Source: Magnetococcales bacterium (GTDB taxonomy: Bacteria; Pseudomonadota; Magnetococcia; Magnetococcales; Magnetaquicoccaceae). Taken from it: a stretch of 53,190 nt of DNA. Positions 23,295-31,280 of the stretch are shown piece after piece (position 1 is the stretch's first letter; the number at the start of each line of letters is the position of its first letter). The DNA is taken from NCBI GenBank assembly GCA_015231915.1, contig JADGAR010000024.1, forward strand, positions 1 through 53,190, given 5' to 3'. Under the pieces are notes generated by a model, which had not been told where the DNA came from, ran no database searches, and saw nothing but the letters and a program-made list of their open reading frames with translations. A program made the translations under genes and the position numbers.

Positions 23295-24523
23295 CCCATG
23301 CGCCGCCTGGGGAGCGCCATTCGGCCTTCGTGTTCTCCTTGGTCATCGTACTGGTAGGGTTGTGTGGTCGCACGATCATCGAAAAGGCACTGGCCATGCG
23401 CGGCGGCACCGAGGCCGTGGCGTTGTGGGGGCAGGTTGGCTCCCTGGTGGATCTGCTCTCCGGGGTGGGATTGGCCGGCATCGGCGTAGGCGTGACGGTG
23501 CTGGTGGCGGGCGAAGGCCGTATCGGGCATCGCCGGGGGATTCTTTATACCGGAGTGGCTGTGGGATTGCTGCTGTCCGGCCTGTTGCTGCTGGTGGTGG
23601 AGCGCCATCCCGGTTTTTTGGTGGCGATGGTGGACGGCCTGCTGCCCCCGGAGTTGTTGCGCCTGGCCACCTTGGCCGGAATGCTGACGATTGTGCCGGG
23701 GGTATTGACCGGCTACTGGCAGGGTCTGGGCAGGCGGCGACTGCTGTTGGGCTGGGCGGTATTGGTGGTGGTATTGACCCTGATCGCGGTGTTCTGGCCC
23801 GGCGGCACTCCGCTGATGGAGCGGCTGTTGTGGGCGCAGATCGTGCCGGCGCTGGCGGTGGCCGGTGTTTTTTGTTACCGGTTCATGCGCCATTTTCGCG
23901 ACATTGCCTGGCAGGAGACGTGGCGGCCTTTGCTGCGTTTCGCGCCTGTGGGGATCTCGATCGGCCTGCTGAGTCCCTTTTCCTCGTTGTTGATGCGCTC
24001 GCGGTTGGCGGAACTGCTCTCCTGGCACGACGTGGGGATGATTCAGGCGCAATGGCGCATCATCGAGTGGGTGACGGCTTTGGCGAGCGGGGTGATGGTG
24101 TATCATTATCTCCCGATGTTGAGCGCCGCCGAGGGGGAGGCGTTCTTTCGGCAATTGCGGCGCATGGCCCTGGCGACCCTGGCTCCTGCCGCGTTCCTGA
24201 TGATTTTTTTTATTGTTTTTCAAAATACGATCACACGGTTCTTCTATCAATCCGGCTTCGCCCTGCCCCTGCCAACCGCCATGATGTTTCTGCTGGGCGA
24301 CTGGATCCGCGTAGTGGCGTGGGTGTTCTTGTACGCCCTCTACGCCCGCCGCCAGACCGTGGCCATCACCTGGGGCGAATTTTTATCGCTGCCGCTGTTC
24401 ACCGCCCTGCTGTGGTTCGTGCCCGGCCCGCTGCTCCCCTGGCAGGTAGGGGGGTTGTGGGTGATCAGCTATTGTGCGTATGCCGCGTTCAATGGCTGGA
24501 TGGTGGTCAGAAAGGAACGGTAA
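23291..24523 (+). CDS. Polysaccharide flippase-like (Wzx/MVF superfamily) membrane protein
   Basis: The GTG start at 23291 overlaps the preceding stop (GTGA). The 410-residue protein is almost entirely hydrophobic with roughly ten to twelve predicted helices and resembles O-antigen/lipid-linked oligosaccharide flippases (N-terminal FVFSLVIVLVGLCGRTIIEKALAMRGGTEAVALWGQVGSLVDLLSGVGLAGIGVGVT; a PVGISIGLLSPFSSLLMRSRL helix in the middle). Sequence features of this superfamily are weak, so another transporter is possible. Its place as the last gene of the giant-protein export operon is striking: it might flip a glycan donor used to decorate the surface protein, or a lipid needed for export. No glycosyltransferase lies in the same operon. 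Confidence 0.65.
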   Translation: MTHAPPGERHSAFVFSLVIVLVGLCGRTIIEKALAMRGGTEAVALWGQVGSLVDLLSGVGLAGIGVGVTVLVAGEGRIGHRRGILYTGVAVGLLLSGLLLLVVERHPGFLVAMVDGLLPPELLRLATLAGMLTIVPGVLTGYWQGLGRRRLLLGWAVLVVVLTLIAVFWPGGTPLMERLLWAQIVPALAVAGVFCYRFMRHFRDIAWQETWRPLLRFAPVGISIGLLSPFSSLLMRSRLAELLSWHDVGMIQAQWRIIEWVTALASGVMVYHYLPMLSAAEGEAFFRQLRRMALATLAPAAFLMIFFIVFQNTITRFFYQSGFALPLPTAMMFLLGDWIRVVAWVFLYALYARRQTVAITWGEFLSLPLFTALLWFVPGPLLPWQVGGLWVISYCAYAAFNGWMVVRKER

Positions 24524-24562
24524 TCCCTCGATTTTCAACCACAACCGACTGGATGACACGCC

Positions 24563-25537
24563 ATGCCTGGGACTCATGCCTCCGATTCCCTCTACCACCG
24601 CCTTTTCGCCCACCCGGAGATGGTGGCCGATCTGCTGCGCGGATTTCTGGACCCTGCCATGCTGGCGGAACTCGATCTGGACCATTTGCGTAGGCACAAC
24701 ACCAAATTCACCTCGCGCAAGGGAGAACGACGCCGCAGTGATGTGGTATGGGAGATTCCGACGCGCAACGGCAGCACACTGTTCGTTTTGCTCCTGCTCG
24801 AATTTCAATCCGAGGTGGTGGAGTGGATGGCCTTGCGCGTTGACGTGTACACCGGCCTTCTCTATCAGCAACTGGTGCACGAACGAAGACTCAAAGAAAG
24901 TGACGGCTTGCCCCCAGTACTACCTATTGTCCTATTCAATGGAGAACCGCGCTGGAACGCCGCAACCAGCCTGAGAAGTCTGATTCGTCTTCCGGAGACC
25001 TCTTCCTTGTGGCAATTCCAGCCGGAGATGCGTTATCATGTCATGGACGAAGGGGCCTATCCCAGGGATCTGCTGGAAAGAAGCCCGTTCGTGACCGCCA
25101 TTCTCTTCCGCATGGAGCATCCGGTTGACCCGGAGGCCATGGTGCGTGCGGCGCGGGATGTGTCGGAATGGTTCTCGATGCACCCGGACGGCCCTCCGGT
25201 AAAGCACTTGTTCCTCGAATTGATACAGGCCGGATTGGCTCGGCTCAAGGTGGATCCCTTGCCGACCATCCCAGACGATCTTCAGGAGGTGGTCATCATG
25301 TTGACGGCGCGTGTTGAGAAGTGGGCAAAGGATTATGAGCAGAAAGGCATGCAGCAAGGCATGCAGCAAGGCATGCAGCAAGGACAAGCCAAATTGCTGC
25401 TCAATCTTCTGCAAGAGCGTTTCGGCTTGATTCCTGAGTCCATCCAAAAGCAGGTGACTTCCGCCGGTCTGGACGACATCAACGCATGGGCCTGCAAACT
25501 GTTCAAGGCGGACTCGTTGCAGGCGGTTTTTCAGTAG
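24563..25537 (+). CDS. Rpn-family PD-(D/E)XK nuclease/transposase-like protein
   Basis: The 324-residue protein shows the nuclease core HNTKFTSRKGERRRSDVVWEIP...LFVLLLLEFQSEV, with the catalytic D and E-x-Q motif, and N-terminal text DSLYHRLFAHPEMVADLLRGFL typical of Rpn (YhgA-like) proteins. A hinge of three GMQQ repeats is followed by a DUF4351-like tail (LLLNLLQERFGLIPESIQ...ADSLQAVF). It has the same domain plan as the tandem copies at the left edge, but the sequences are only distantly related. A stand-alone gene, 39 bp after the flippase-like gene; the 95 bp beyond it to the cca stop contain only short ATTGCATC repeats. Confidence 0.85.
   Translation: MPGTHASDSLYHRLFAHPEMVADLLRGFLDPAMLAELDLDHLRRHNTKFTSRKGERRRSDVVWEIPTRNGSTLFVLLLLEFQSEVVEWMALRVDVYTGLLYQQLVHERRLKESDGLPPVLPIVLFNGEPRWNAATSLRSLIRLPETSSLWQFQPEMRYHVMDEGAYPRDLLERSPFVTAILFRMEHPVDPEAMVRAARDVSEWFSMHPDGPPVKHLFLELIQAGLARLKVDPLPTIPDDLQEVVIMLTARVEKWAKDYEQKGMQQGMQQGMQQGQAKLLLNLLQERFGLIPESIQKQVTSAGLDDINAWACKLFKADSLQAVFQ
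25346..25381 (+). repeat. 12-bp tandem repeat x3 in the second Rpn hinge
   Basis: Three exact copies of GGCATGCAGCAA encode GMQQ x3 between the nuclease and the DUF4351-like tail. The sequence is different from the GRRE-encoding repeat at 234-281, but the unit length and protein position are the same. Confidence 0.9.
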
Positions 25538-25632
25538 ATCATTGCATCATTGCATCGTTGCAGAAGGCGGCGTGAAAATGTCTCTGAAACGCTGATTGAA
25601 AAATGTGGCCTTCCGGGTCGATCCGGCGGACC

Positions 25633-26874
25633 CTAACCCCCAGACCGTACCCCCTCCAACACCTCTCGCACCCGCCGAACCCGCTCCTGACGCAAGGCCT
25701 CCCCCAGTCTGCTCCCACGCAAACCGGAGGCAGTCAGGGGGCGGGGATCGACGGAACGCATCGCCGCCAAACAGGCACGCAGCACCTCTCCCGCAGGATA
25801 GGATCCCACACAATCCCCCCCCATGCAGTCCGCCGCACAGGCCAACAGCACCTCCTCGAATAATTCATCATGATGCAGGGCGCCCAACTGCTCCAGCAAC
25901 GTCACCACCTTGCCGGGCCGCATCTCGAATACCCGATGACACCTCATGTGCTGCGCCGCCACCTTCACCGCCAACCGGGAATAACGGCGCGGCGCCCGCA
26001 ACCGCTCGCACAATGCGGCCACGATCACCGCGCCACGCTGTTCATGGCCATAATGATGCGGCAACTCCTCATCAGGAGTCGCACCCTTGCCCACATCATG
26101 CGTCAAGGCCGCAAAACGCACCACCGGATCCGGCGTCAAACCCGCCGCGTTCCGCAACACCAGCATGGCATGCTCCCAGGCATCCCCCTCCGGATGATAC
26201 AACGGCGAATGACGCTTGCCCCGCAATGCGGCCAATTCCGGAAACACCTCCGCCAACCCGCCACAGCGCTCCAATACCAGAAAAAACACATCCGGAGAGT
26301 CCGTGTGCAAAGCCAGCACCGTCTCCTGCCATACCCGCTCGCTGGTCAGATGCGCCAACTCCCCGGCCCGCGCCAACTCCCCCATCAGGCCCAGGGTTTC
26401 CGGATCAATGGTAAAACCTAAATTGTTAAAACGGGCCTGAAACCGCGCCACCCGCAACACCCGCAACGGATCCTCGGCAAACGCAGGAGAGACATGCCGC
26501 AACACCCGATCCCGCACATCCCGCTCCCCGCCGAACGGATCGATCAGCCGATCCGCCTGGTCCAGGGCCATGGCGTTGACGGTCAGATCCCGGCGCGCCA
26601 GATCCTCCTCCAAAGCGATCTCCGGCGAACACGCCACCTCGAATCCCTTGTACCCCGGCCCCGATTTGCGTTCGGTACGGGCCAGGGCATACTCCTCCCG
26701 GGTTTCCGGATGCAGAAACACCGGAAATTCGGCCCCCACCTGCCGGAATCCCCGTGCCAGCATCCCCTCCTGGGTCTCCCCCACCACCACCCAATCCCGT
26801 TCCTTGGCAGGCAGGCCCAGCAGGGTATCCCGCACCCAACCCCCCACCCGATAGGCATTCAACCCTTCACACAT
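25633..26874 (-). CDS. cca: Multifunctional CCA tRNA nucleotidyltransferase
   Basis: This 413-residue class II CCA-adding enzyme builds or repairs the 3' CCA end of tRNAs. The motifs appear in order: YRVGGWVRDTLLG, the catalytic E-R-D-W segment, RRDLTVNAMA, the template region EDPLRVLRVARFQARF, and an HD-type phosphohydrolase part (HAMLVLRNA...ALTHDVGKG) as in the E. coli-type multifunctional enzyme. The ATG at 26874 lies inside the end of rtcB (16-bp overlap), so both are read from one mRNA. The first metal-binding DxD region reads ERDWVV, fitting the family. Unusual only in its partner. Confidence 0.93.
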   Translation of the reverse strand: MCEGLNAYRVGGWVRDTLLGLPAKERDWVVVGETQEGMLARGFRQVGAEFPVFLHPETREEYALARTERKSGPGYKGFEVACSPEIALEEDLARRDLTVNAMALDQADRLIDPFGGERDVRDRVLRHVSPAFAEDPLRVLRVARFQARFNNLGFTIDPETLGLMGELARAGELAHLTSERVWQETVLALHTDSPDVFFLVLERCGGLAEVFPELAALRGKRHSPLYHPEGDAWEHAMLVLRNAAGLTPDPVVRFAALTHDVGKGATPDEELPHHYGHEQRGAVIVAALCERLRAPRRYSRLAVKVAAQHMRCHRVFEMRPGKVVTLLEQLGALHHDELFEEVLLACAADCMGGDCVGSYPAGEVLRACLAAMRSVDPRPLTASGLRGSRLGEALRQERVRRVREVLEGVRSGG

Positions 26875-28082
26875 ACCGCCTGCCGCAACGTATGCACCAC
26901 CTCTGCCAGATCGCTCTGGTGCGCCATCACCGCTTCGATCCCCTTGTAGGCCCCCGGAATCTCATCCAGAACCGAACGGTCCTTGGGACAGGCCACCCCG
27001 GCGGTCTGCGCGGCCAGGTCCGCCACGGTGAAGCGCCGCAAGGCCTCGTTTCTGCCCATGCGCCGTCCGGCCCCGTGGGCGCAGGAGTGAAACGACTCCT
27101 TGCTGCCCTTGCCCCGCACCACATACGTCAAACTGCCCATGGAGCCGGGGATGATCCCCGTGTCGCCGACACGCGCCCGAATCGCCCCCTTGCGGGTCAC
27201 CCATACCTCGCGCCCGAAATGGTACTCGCGGGCCACATAATTGTGATGGCAATCGATGGTCTCCCCGTCCGCGACCGCCTCGACCTTAAGCGATCGTCCC
27301 ACCGCCGCCAGAATCGCCCGCAGCATGATCCCCCGATTGGCGCGCGCGTATTCCTGCGCCCACTCCGCGCAACGCAGATAATCGCGAAAATCGACGCTCC
27401 CCTCGCGAAAACTGGCCAGGTCCGGATCCGGCAGGGTACGCGCCTCCCGGCCCATCGCCTCCTTGGCGCGCTGAATGAAATAGGTCCCGATCCGGTTGCC
27501 CACCCCTCGCGAGCCGGAATGACACAACACCCATACCCGATCCGCTTCGTCCAGGCGCAGTTCGATGAAGTGATTGCCGGTCCCCAGGGTCCCCAAGTGG
27601 CGCACGGTATTGGTGCGTGCGGTCAACATTTTCGGGTGGCGTTCCAGCACATCGGGCAGCTGTTTGCGGATGTCGTGTTGTTCCCACCAGCGTGCCACCT
27701 CCTCCGGCAAGGCGGTCCAGGCACCCCGGTCGTTGGGACCGCCGTCATCGGTGCGGCCATGGGGAACCGCCCGCTCGATGGCCGCCCGCAGTTTTTCGCC
27801 ATTGTCCCCCAGATGGGCGGAAGCGAGCGTCAGACGAACCCCGCTCACCCCGCAACCGATATCCACCCCCACCGCCGCCGGAATCAACGCCCCGACCGTG
27901 GGAATCACCGAGCCGATGGTGGCCCCCATGCCCGCATGCACGTCCGGCATGGCCGCGACATGATGATACACGAACGGCAAATTGGCCACGTTGCGCAACT
28001 GGATGCGCGACGTATCGTCCATATCATCGGTAAAGATCTTGACCGGAACCAAAGATGAGGTAATGCTTTCACGAACCGGCAT
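26859..28082 (-). CDS. rtcB: RtcB-type RNA ligase
   Basis: The 407-residue RtcB-family ligase joins 2',3'-cyclic phosphate or 3'-phosphate RNA ends to 5'-OH ends using GTP and Mn2+. Metal and nucleotide motifs are intact: PDVHAGMGATIGSVIP, GVDIGCGVSGVRL (metal-binding Cys), GTLGTGNHFIEL, HSGSRGVGNRIG, DCHHNYVARE and the guanylylated His in SCAHGAGRRMGR. The start at 28082 has GGAGGAGG at good spacing; a longer frame to 28151 is unlikely. It overlaps cca downstream, giving a compact tRNA end-repair pair. No rtcA, rtcR or archease gene is adjacent. The 5' end is only 43 bp from the divergent small membrane protein gene. Confidence 0.93.
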   Translation of the reverse strand: MPVRESITSSLVPVKIFTDDMDDTSRIQLRNVANLPFVYHHVAAMPDVHAGMGATIGSVIPTVGALIPAAVGVDIGCGVSGVRLTLASAHLGDNGEKLRAAIERAVPHGRTDDGGPNDRGAWTALPEEVARWWEQHDIRKQLPDVLERHPKMLTARTNTVRHLGTLGTGNHFIELRLDEADRVWVLCHSGSRGVGNRIGTYFIQRAKEAMGREARTLPDPDLASFREGSVDFRDYLRCAEWAQEYARANRGIMLRAILAAVGRSLKVEAVADGETIDCHHNYVAREYHFGREVWVTRKGAIRARVGDTGIIPGSMGSLTYVVRGKGSKESFHSCAHGAGRRMGRNEALRRFTVADLAAQTAGVACPKDRSVLDEIPGAYKGIEAVMAHQSDLAEVVHTLRQAVCVKG

Positions 28083-28125
28083 TTCGATGCCTCCTCCACC
28101 CACGATCCAGCAAGGAAGCGCTTCC

Positions 28126-28332
28126 ATGCCATTCAAACGATTTCTGATCATCCTGGGGATTTACGCCATGGCGGAAGGATTTTACCGCTTGTTCCATCCC
28201 CCCCAGCTCATCCAGTCCATCGAGCAGGCCCCGGAACTGGCGCAAAAAGCCATGGACCTCACCATGTTCAACATGGGACTGGTCATGGGCGGCGGCGCGG
28301 CGATCCTGATCGCCCTCTTCATCAAGAAGTAG
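28126..28332 (+). CDS. Small two-helix membrane protein
   Basis: A 68-residue protein starting MPFKRFLIILGIYAMAEGFYRLFHP, with a second hydrophobic segment near the C-terminus (MFNMGLVMGGGAAILIALFIKK). AAGGAAG sits about 8 bp before the ATG. It is divergent from rtcB, with 43 bp between the start codons, and convergent with the zinc-ribbon gene 4 bp downstream. No function can be named; DUF2065-like proteins have a similar size and layout. Confidence 0.65.
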   Translation: MPFKRFLIILGIYAMAEGFYRLFHPPQLIQSIEQAPELAQKAMDLTMFNMGLVMGGGAAILIALFIKK

Positions 28333-28336
28333 ACGA

Positions 28337-28711
28337 CTAACGCTTGAACAACGCCTCGGCGGCGGCGCGGGCGGCACTGGCGGCACTGGCGTTCACCACG
28401 TTGTTGTTGGACTGGTTTGCGTTGCGCCCCTTGCCGCCGTTCTGCTGCCGGTTGTACGACCCGCCCACCTCGTTCCGGGGCATGGCCCCCTTGGGCTTGA
28501 AGAAATCACAAAAATTGGCCCGCTCCTTCTCCACGATCCGCTCCGCGACGCTCTCCCGGCACTCGTTGTAGCTGCCGGGATCGTGAAAACGGCAATTCAG
28601 GCACACTCTGGCATCACTGGAACAGGCGGCGCAGGTATCCGACCTCCCGAAACCGGTGGCCGGCAACATCGACCCACAATTCCAACAATACGTCATCTTT
28701 CCTACTGCCAT
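28337..28711 (-). CDS. Small zinc-ribbon protein of unknown function
   Basis: The 124-residue protein carries three Cys clusters: CWNCGSMLP, CAACSSDARVCLNC and, after RFHDPGSYNECRES, the segment VEKERANFCDFF. The arrangement is that of a conserved bacterial family without a known function; the cysteines probably bind zinc. The C-terminus is a low-complexity tail rich in Asn, Gly and Ala. The start at 28711 is supported by GAGGGAG nine bases upstream; ATG 28720 and 28696 are alternatives. The open frame extending to 28879 overlaps cysZ and is unlikely to be coding. Confidence 0.75.
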   Translation of the reverse strand: MAVGKMTYCWNCGSMLPATGFGRSDTCAACSSDARVCLNCRFHDPGSYNECRESVAERIVEKERANFCDFFKPKGAMPRNEVGGSYNRQQNGGKGRNANQSNNNVVNASAASAARAAAEALFKR

Positions 28712-28836
28712 CGATTGCATCTCCCTCTCGGTGTTCATTTGCCAAGCCGGCGCGAACGCCTTTGCAATTCGTGCCCGCTTGCTCCTATGCTTTGCAACAG
28801 TTCTTCTCCCGCAACTCAAACCCGACGAGAAACGAC

Positions 28837-29574
28837 ATGAAAACCATCTCGCCCTTCCACGGCCCTCTCTATCTCGCACGCGGACTCCGACTGCTCACCC
28901 GACCGGAGTTGCGCCCCTTCGTGATCCTCCCCCTGCTGACCAGCAGCGTCATCTTTGCCTATGGCACATGGGTGATCCTGGAACGCCTGAAGGCCTGGAC
29001 CGCCTCCGTCACCGCCTGGCTCCCCTCCTGGCTGCACTTCATGGAGTGGCTGGTCATGCCGCTCTTCTTCACCGTGGCGGGCGCCATGCTCTTCTGGTGC
29101 TTCGGCATGATCGCCAATGTCCTGGGCGCCCCTTTCAACGCCTTGCTGGCACAAAAGGTGGAGGAACTGCTCCTGGCCCAGGAACCCGTGCCCCCCCCTG
29201 CGCGTCAGGTTGCCATCCTCAAGACCATCGTGCCGACACTGCGCAGCGAAATCAACAAAATCCTCTATTTCCTCCTGCGGGCCATCCCGCTGCTGCTGCT
29301 CTTTCTGGTGCCGGTCGTCAACATCGCCGCGCCCATCCTCTGGTTGCTCTTCACCTGCTGGATGACCGCCTTCCAGTATCTGGACTTCCCCATGGGCAAT
29401 CACGACTGGGACGACAAACGCATCCTGGCCGCGCTCCGGGAACAGCGACTGCTCTCCCTGGGATTCGGCGCCTCGGTCCTCCTGATGACCTCGATCCCCG
29501 TCGTCAATTTTCTGGCCATGCCCGCCGCCGTGGCGGGGGCGACCGCCATCTGGGCGGAAAGAATGCGCCAATGA
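28837..29574 (+). CDS. cysZ: CysZ/EI24-family sulfate transport-like membrane protein
   Basis: The 245-residue protein matches the CysZ family from end to end: N-terminal GPLYLARGLRLLTRPELRPFVILPLL, a helix with FWCFGMIANVLGAPFNALLAQKVEELL, then WMTAFQYLDFPMGNHDWDD and the C-terminal LGFGASVLLMTSIPVVNFLAMPAAVAGATAIW. CysZ moves sulfate across the inner membrane for cysteine synthesis. ATG 28837 fits the conserved N-terminus; the ribosome site is weak (GAGAA). It is divergent from the zinc-ribbon gene. A weak hairpin ACCGA/TCGGT followed by a T-rich stretch at 29647-29669 could end this transcript. Confidence 0.9.
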   Translation: MKTISPFHGPLYLARGLRLLTRPELRPFVILPLLTSSVIFAYGTWVILERLKAWTASVTAWLPSWLHFMEWLVMPLFFTVAGAMLFWCFGMIANVLGAPFNALLAQKVEELLLAQEPVPPPARQVAILKTIVPTLRSEINKILYFLLRAIPLLLLFLVPVVNIAAPILWLLFTCWMTAFQYLDFPMGNHDWDDKRILAALREQRLLSLGFGASVLLMTSIPVVNFLAMPAAVAGATAIWAERMRQ

Positions 29575-29692
29575 GATTCCCTGGCACAAACAAGAGATTG
29601 CCCTCTCGGCGCATCTGGCACGTTTTTCCCTATGGGTCTACCGGAAACCGATCGCTCGGTGATTTCTTTGACACATTCCCACGGGAACCGCC

Positions 29693-30013
29693 ATGAGAAG
29701 CAAATCTGTACAAAACAGTCTGCCGATCCATCTCAATCTGCTGGAATGCCCGGTTTGTGGCAACCACCCGCTGCACATCTACCGCTGCGTCAAATGCGGC
29801 GAGGTCCGTTGCGGCAGCGACCAGTGCATCGGCAGCATGGGTGGCCATTACAAACGGTGGGCACGTACCGGCACCCTCTGCCGCCACTGCGGGGAAGCGC
29901 CCTATCGGCGGCTTGTCACGGACTCGGAGGAGATGTTTGCCTTTGTAAAGGATTATCGCCGCCAGCTTGCTGCGGTGCGTGCTTCCCAGCGGACACGGTA
30001 TGAAGCTGCCTGA
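29693..30013 (+). CDS. Small cysteine-rich zinc-ribbon protein
   Basis: This 106-residue protein has four Cys pairs: CPVCG, CVKCGEVRCGSDQC and CRHCG, enough for two zinc sites, followed by a basic helical tail. No family name is recognised with certainty. The last 98 bp overlap, tail to tail, the 3' end of the M16 peptidase-like gene on the other strand. The even Cys spacing and its codon use support it as a real gene. Confidence 0.65.
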   Translation: MRSKSVQNSLPIHLNLLECPVCGNHPLHIYRCVKCGEVRCGSDQCIGSMGGHYKRWARTGTLCRHCGEAPYRRLVTDSEEMFAFVKDYRRQLAAVRASQRTRYEAA

Positions 30014-31280
30014 AATTCACGATCCTGCCCGCCAAACGCCGGATATCTTCCGGCGTGACCGCGCGGATCCGCTCCGGCCACTTGTCGAGGTAATCCATGC
30101 CCCGTTGATAAAAGACGATCCGGCTCCAAGTTTCGGCCAACTTGTCCAGGCCGTCAAGATGCAAAAAAAATGAACCGGTCAAATAACGCTTGACATCCCG
30201 CAACTCCCCCTCCCCGACCGGCTCCTCGACGATGCGCCGCAACTGTTCATGAATCAGCGACAGCACCTCGCTGGCGGAAGCCGTCTTGGTGTCGGTGCCC
30301 ACCACGAAGGGTCCACGCGCGGCCAGCAGCGAAAAATAGGAGAAAATGCCATAGGTCAGGCCCCGCTCCTCCCGGATCACGGTGGTCAGCCGGCTCGGCA
30401 GCCCGCCGCCGCCCAGAATCTGGTTCATGACCGTCATGGCATAAAAATCCGGGTCATCCCGATTGATCCCCACCCATCCCACCCGCAGGGTGGTCTGCGG
30501 CAGGTCCATTTCGATATGACGGGTCTGCCCAGCCTCCGGAGAGTCGGCCAGGGGCAGGGGGAGAAACGGACCCGGCTCTGGCTTCAACCCCTCGAAATGA
30601 CGGGTCATCAGCGATTGCAGCCGTTCCAGGGTCACATCCCCGGCCACGGACACCACCAGCCCAGGCGCATGAAACAGCCCGGCATGATGGCGTGTGATGT
30701 CGTCGATGGTGATGGTCTTCACGCTCTCCACGGTGCCGGTCACCGGATGGGCGTAGGGATGGGAACCGTACAGCAGCGGATAGAAAAGTCGCGTGATCCG
30801 GAAATCGGCATCCTCTTCCCCCTTGATCAGTTCGGCGACCCGCTCCCGCAAGCCGCGTTGCAGATCCTCCGGGTCGGCGCGGGGGCGCAGCATGGCATCG
30901 GCGAGCATTGCCCAGGCCGGATCGAGATGCTCGCTCAGGGTGGTCATGCTCACTTCCATGGTGTCCTGGGTGGCTGCGGCAGAGAGATTGATCCCGAAAA
31001 AACGCAGCCGCTCCTGGAAGGCGGTGGAATCGAGTTCCCCCCCGCCTTCGTTGAACATCCAGGCGGTCATCGCGGCCACGCCCTCCTTGCCGGACGGGTC
31101 GTAAGCGCTCCCGCCGCGCGCCAGGATGCGCACCTCCACCATCGGATTGACGTGACTTTCGATCAGCACCACCTGCGTCCCGCCGGGCATGACGAACCGT
31201 TGCACCGGCACGGCCCCGGCCTGCCCGCCCCAGACACACAGCCACACCACCAGCAACCATCTGCCGCAACGCGCGCTCAT
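29916..31280 (-). CDS. M16-family peptidase-like protein, non-catalytic subunit
   Basis: A 454-residue periplasmic protein (signal peptide ending WGGQAGA) with the M16 fold but without the zinc site: where HxxEH is expected it reads AMTAWMFNEGG. The second-half markers RVGWVGINRDDPDFYAMTVMNQILGGGGLPSRL and REERGLTYGIFSYF are present, as in the partner subunits of two-gene M16B peptidases. ATG at 31280 overlaps the stop of the catalytic subunit gene (ATGA). The two products should form a heterodimer that degrades peptides or processes secreted proteins. The C-terminal 26 residues are Pro/Gln-rich and are coded by the part that overlaps the zinc-ribbon gene. Confidence 0.88.
   Translation of the reverse strand: MSARCGRWLLVVWLCVWGGQAGAVPVQRFVMPGGTQVVLIESHVNPMVEVRILARGGSAYDPSGKEGVAAMTAWMFNEGGGELDSTAFQERLRFFGINLSAAATQDTMEVSMTTLSEHLDPAWAMLADAMLRPRADPEDLQRGLRERVAELIKGEEDADFRITRLFYPLLYGSHPYAHPVTGTVESVKTITIDDITRHHAGLFHAPGLVVSVAGDVTLERLQSLMTRHFEGLKPEPGPFLPLPLADSPEAGQTRHIEMDLPQTTLRVGWVGINRDDPDFYAMTVMNQILGGGGLPSRLTTVIREERGLTYGIFSYFSLLAARGPFVVGTDTKTASASEVLSLIHEQLRRIVEEPVGEGELRDVKRYLTGSFFLHLDGLDKLAETWSRIVFYQRGMDYLDKWPERIRAVTPEDIRRLAGRIVNFRQLHTVSAGKHAPQQAGGDNPLQRQTSPPSP

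Noticed and set aside
25538-25632. Short ATTGCATC direct repeats after the second Rpn gene as an attachment site
   Set aside because: Only two to three imperfect 8-9 bp copies, with no integrase or insertion sequence nearby.
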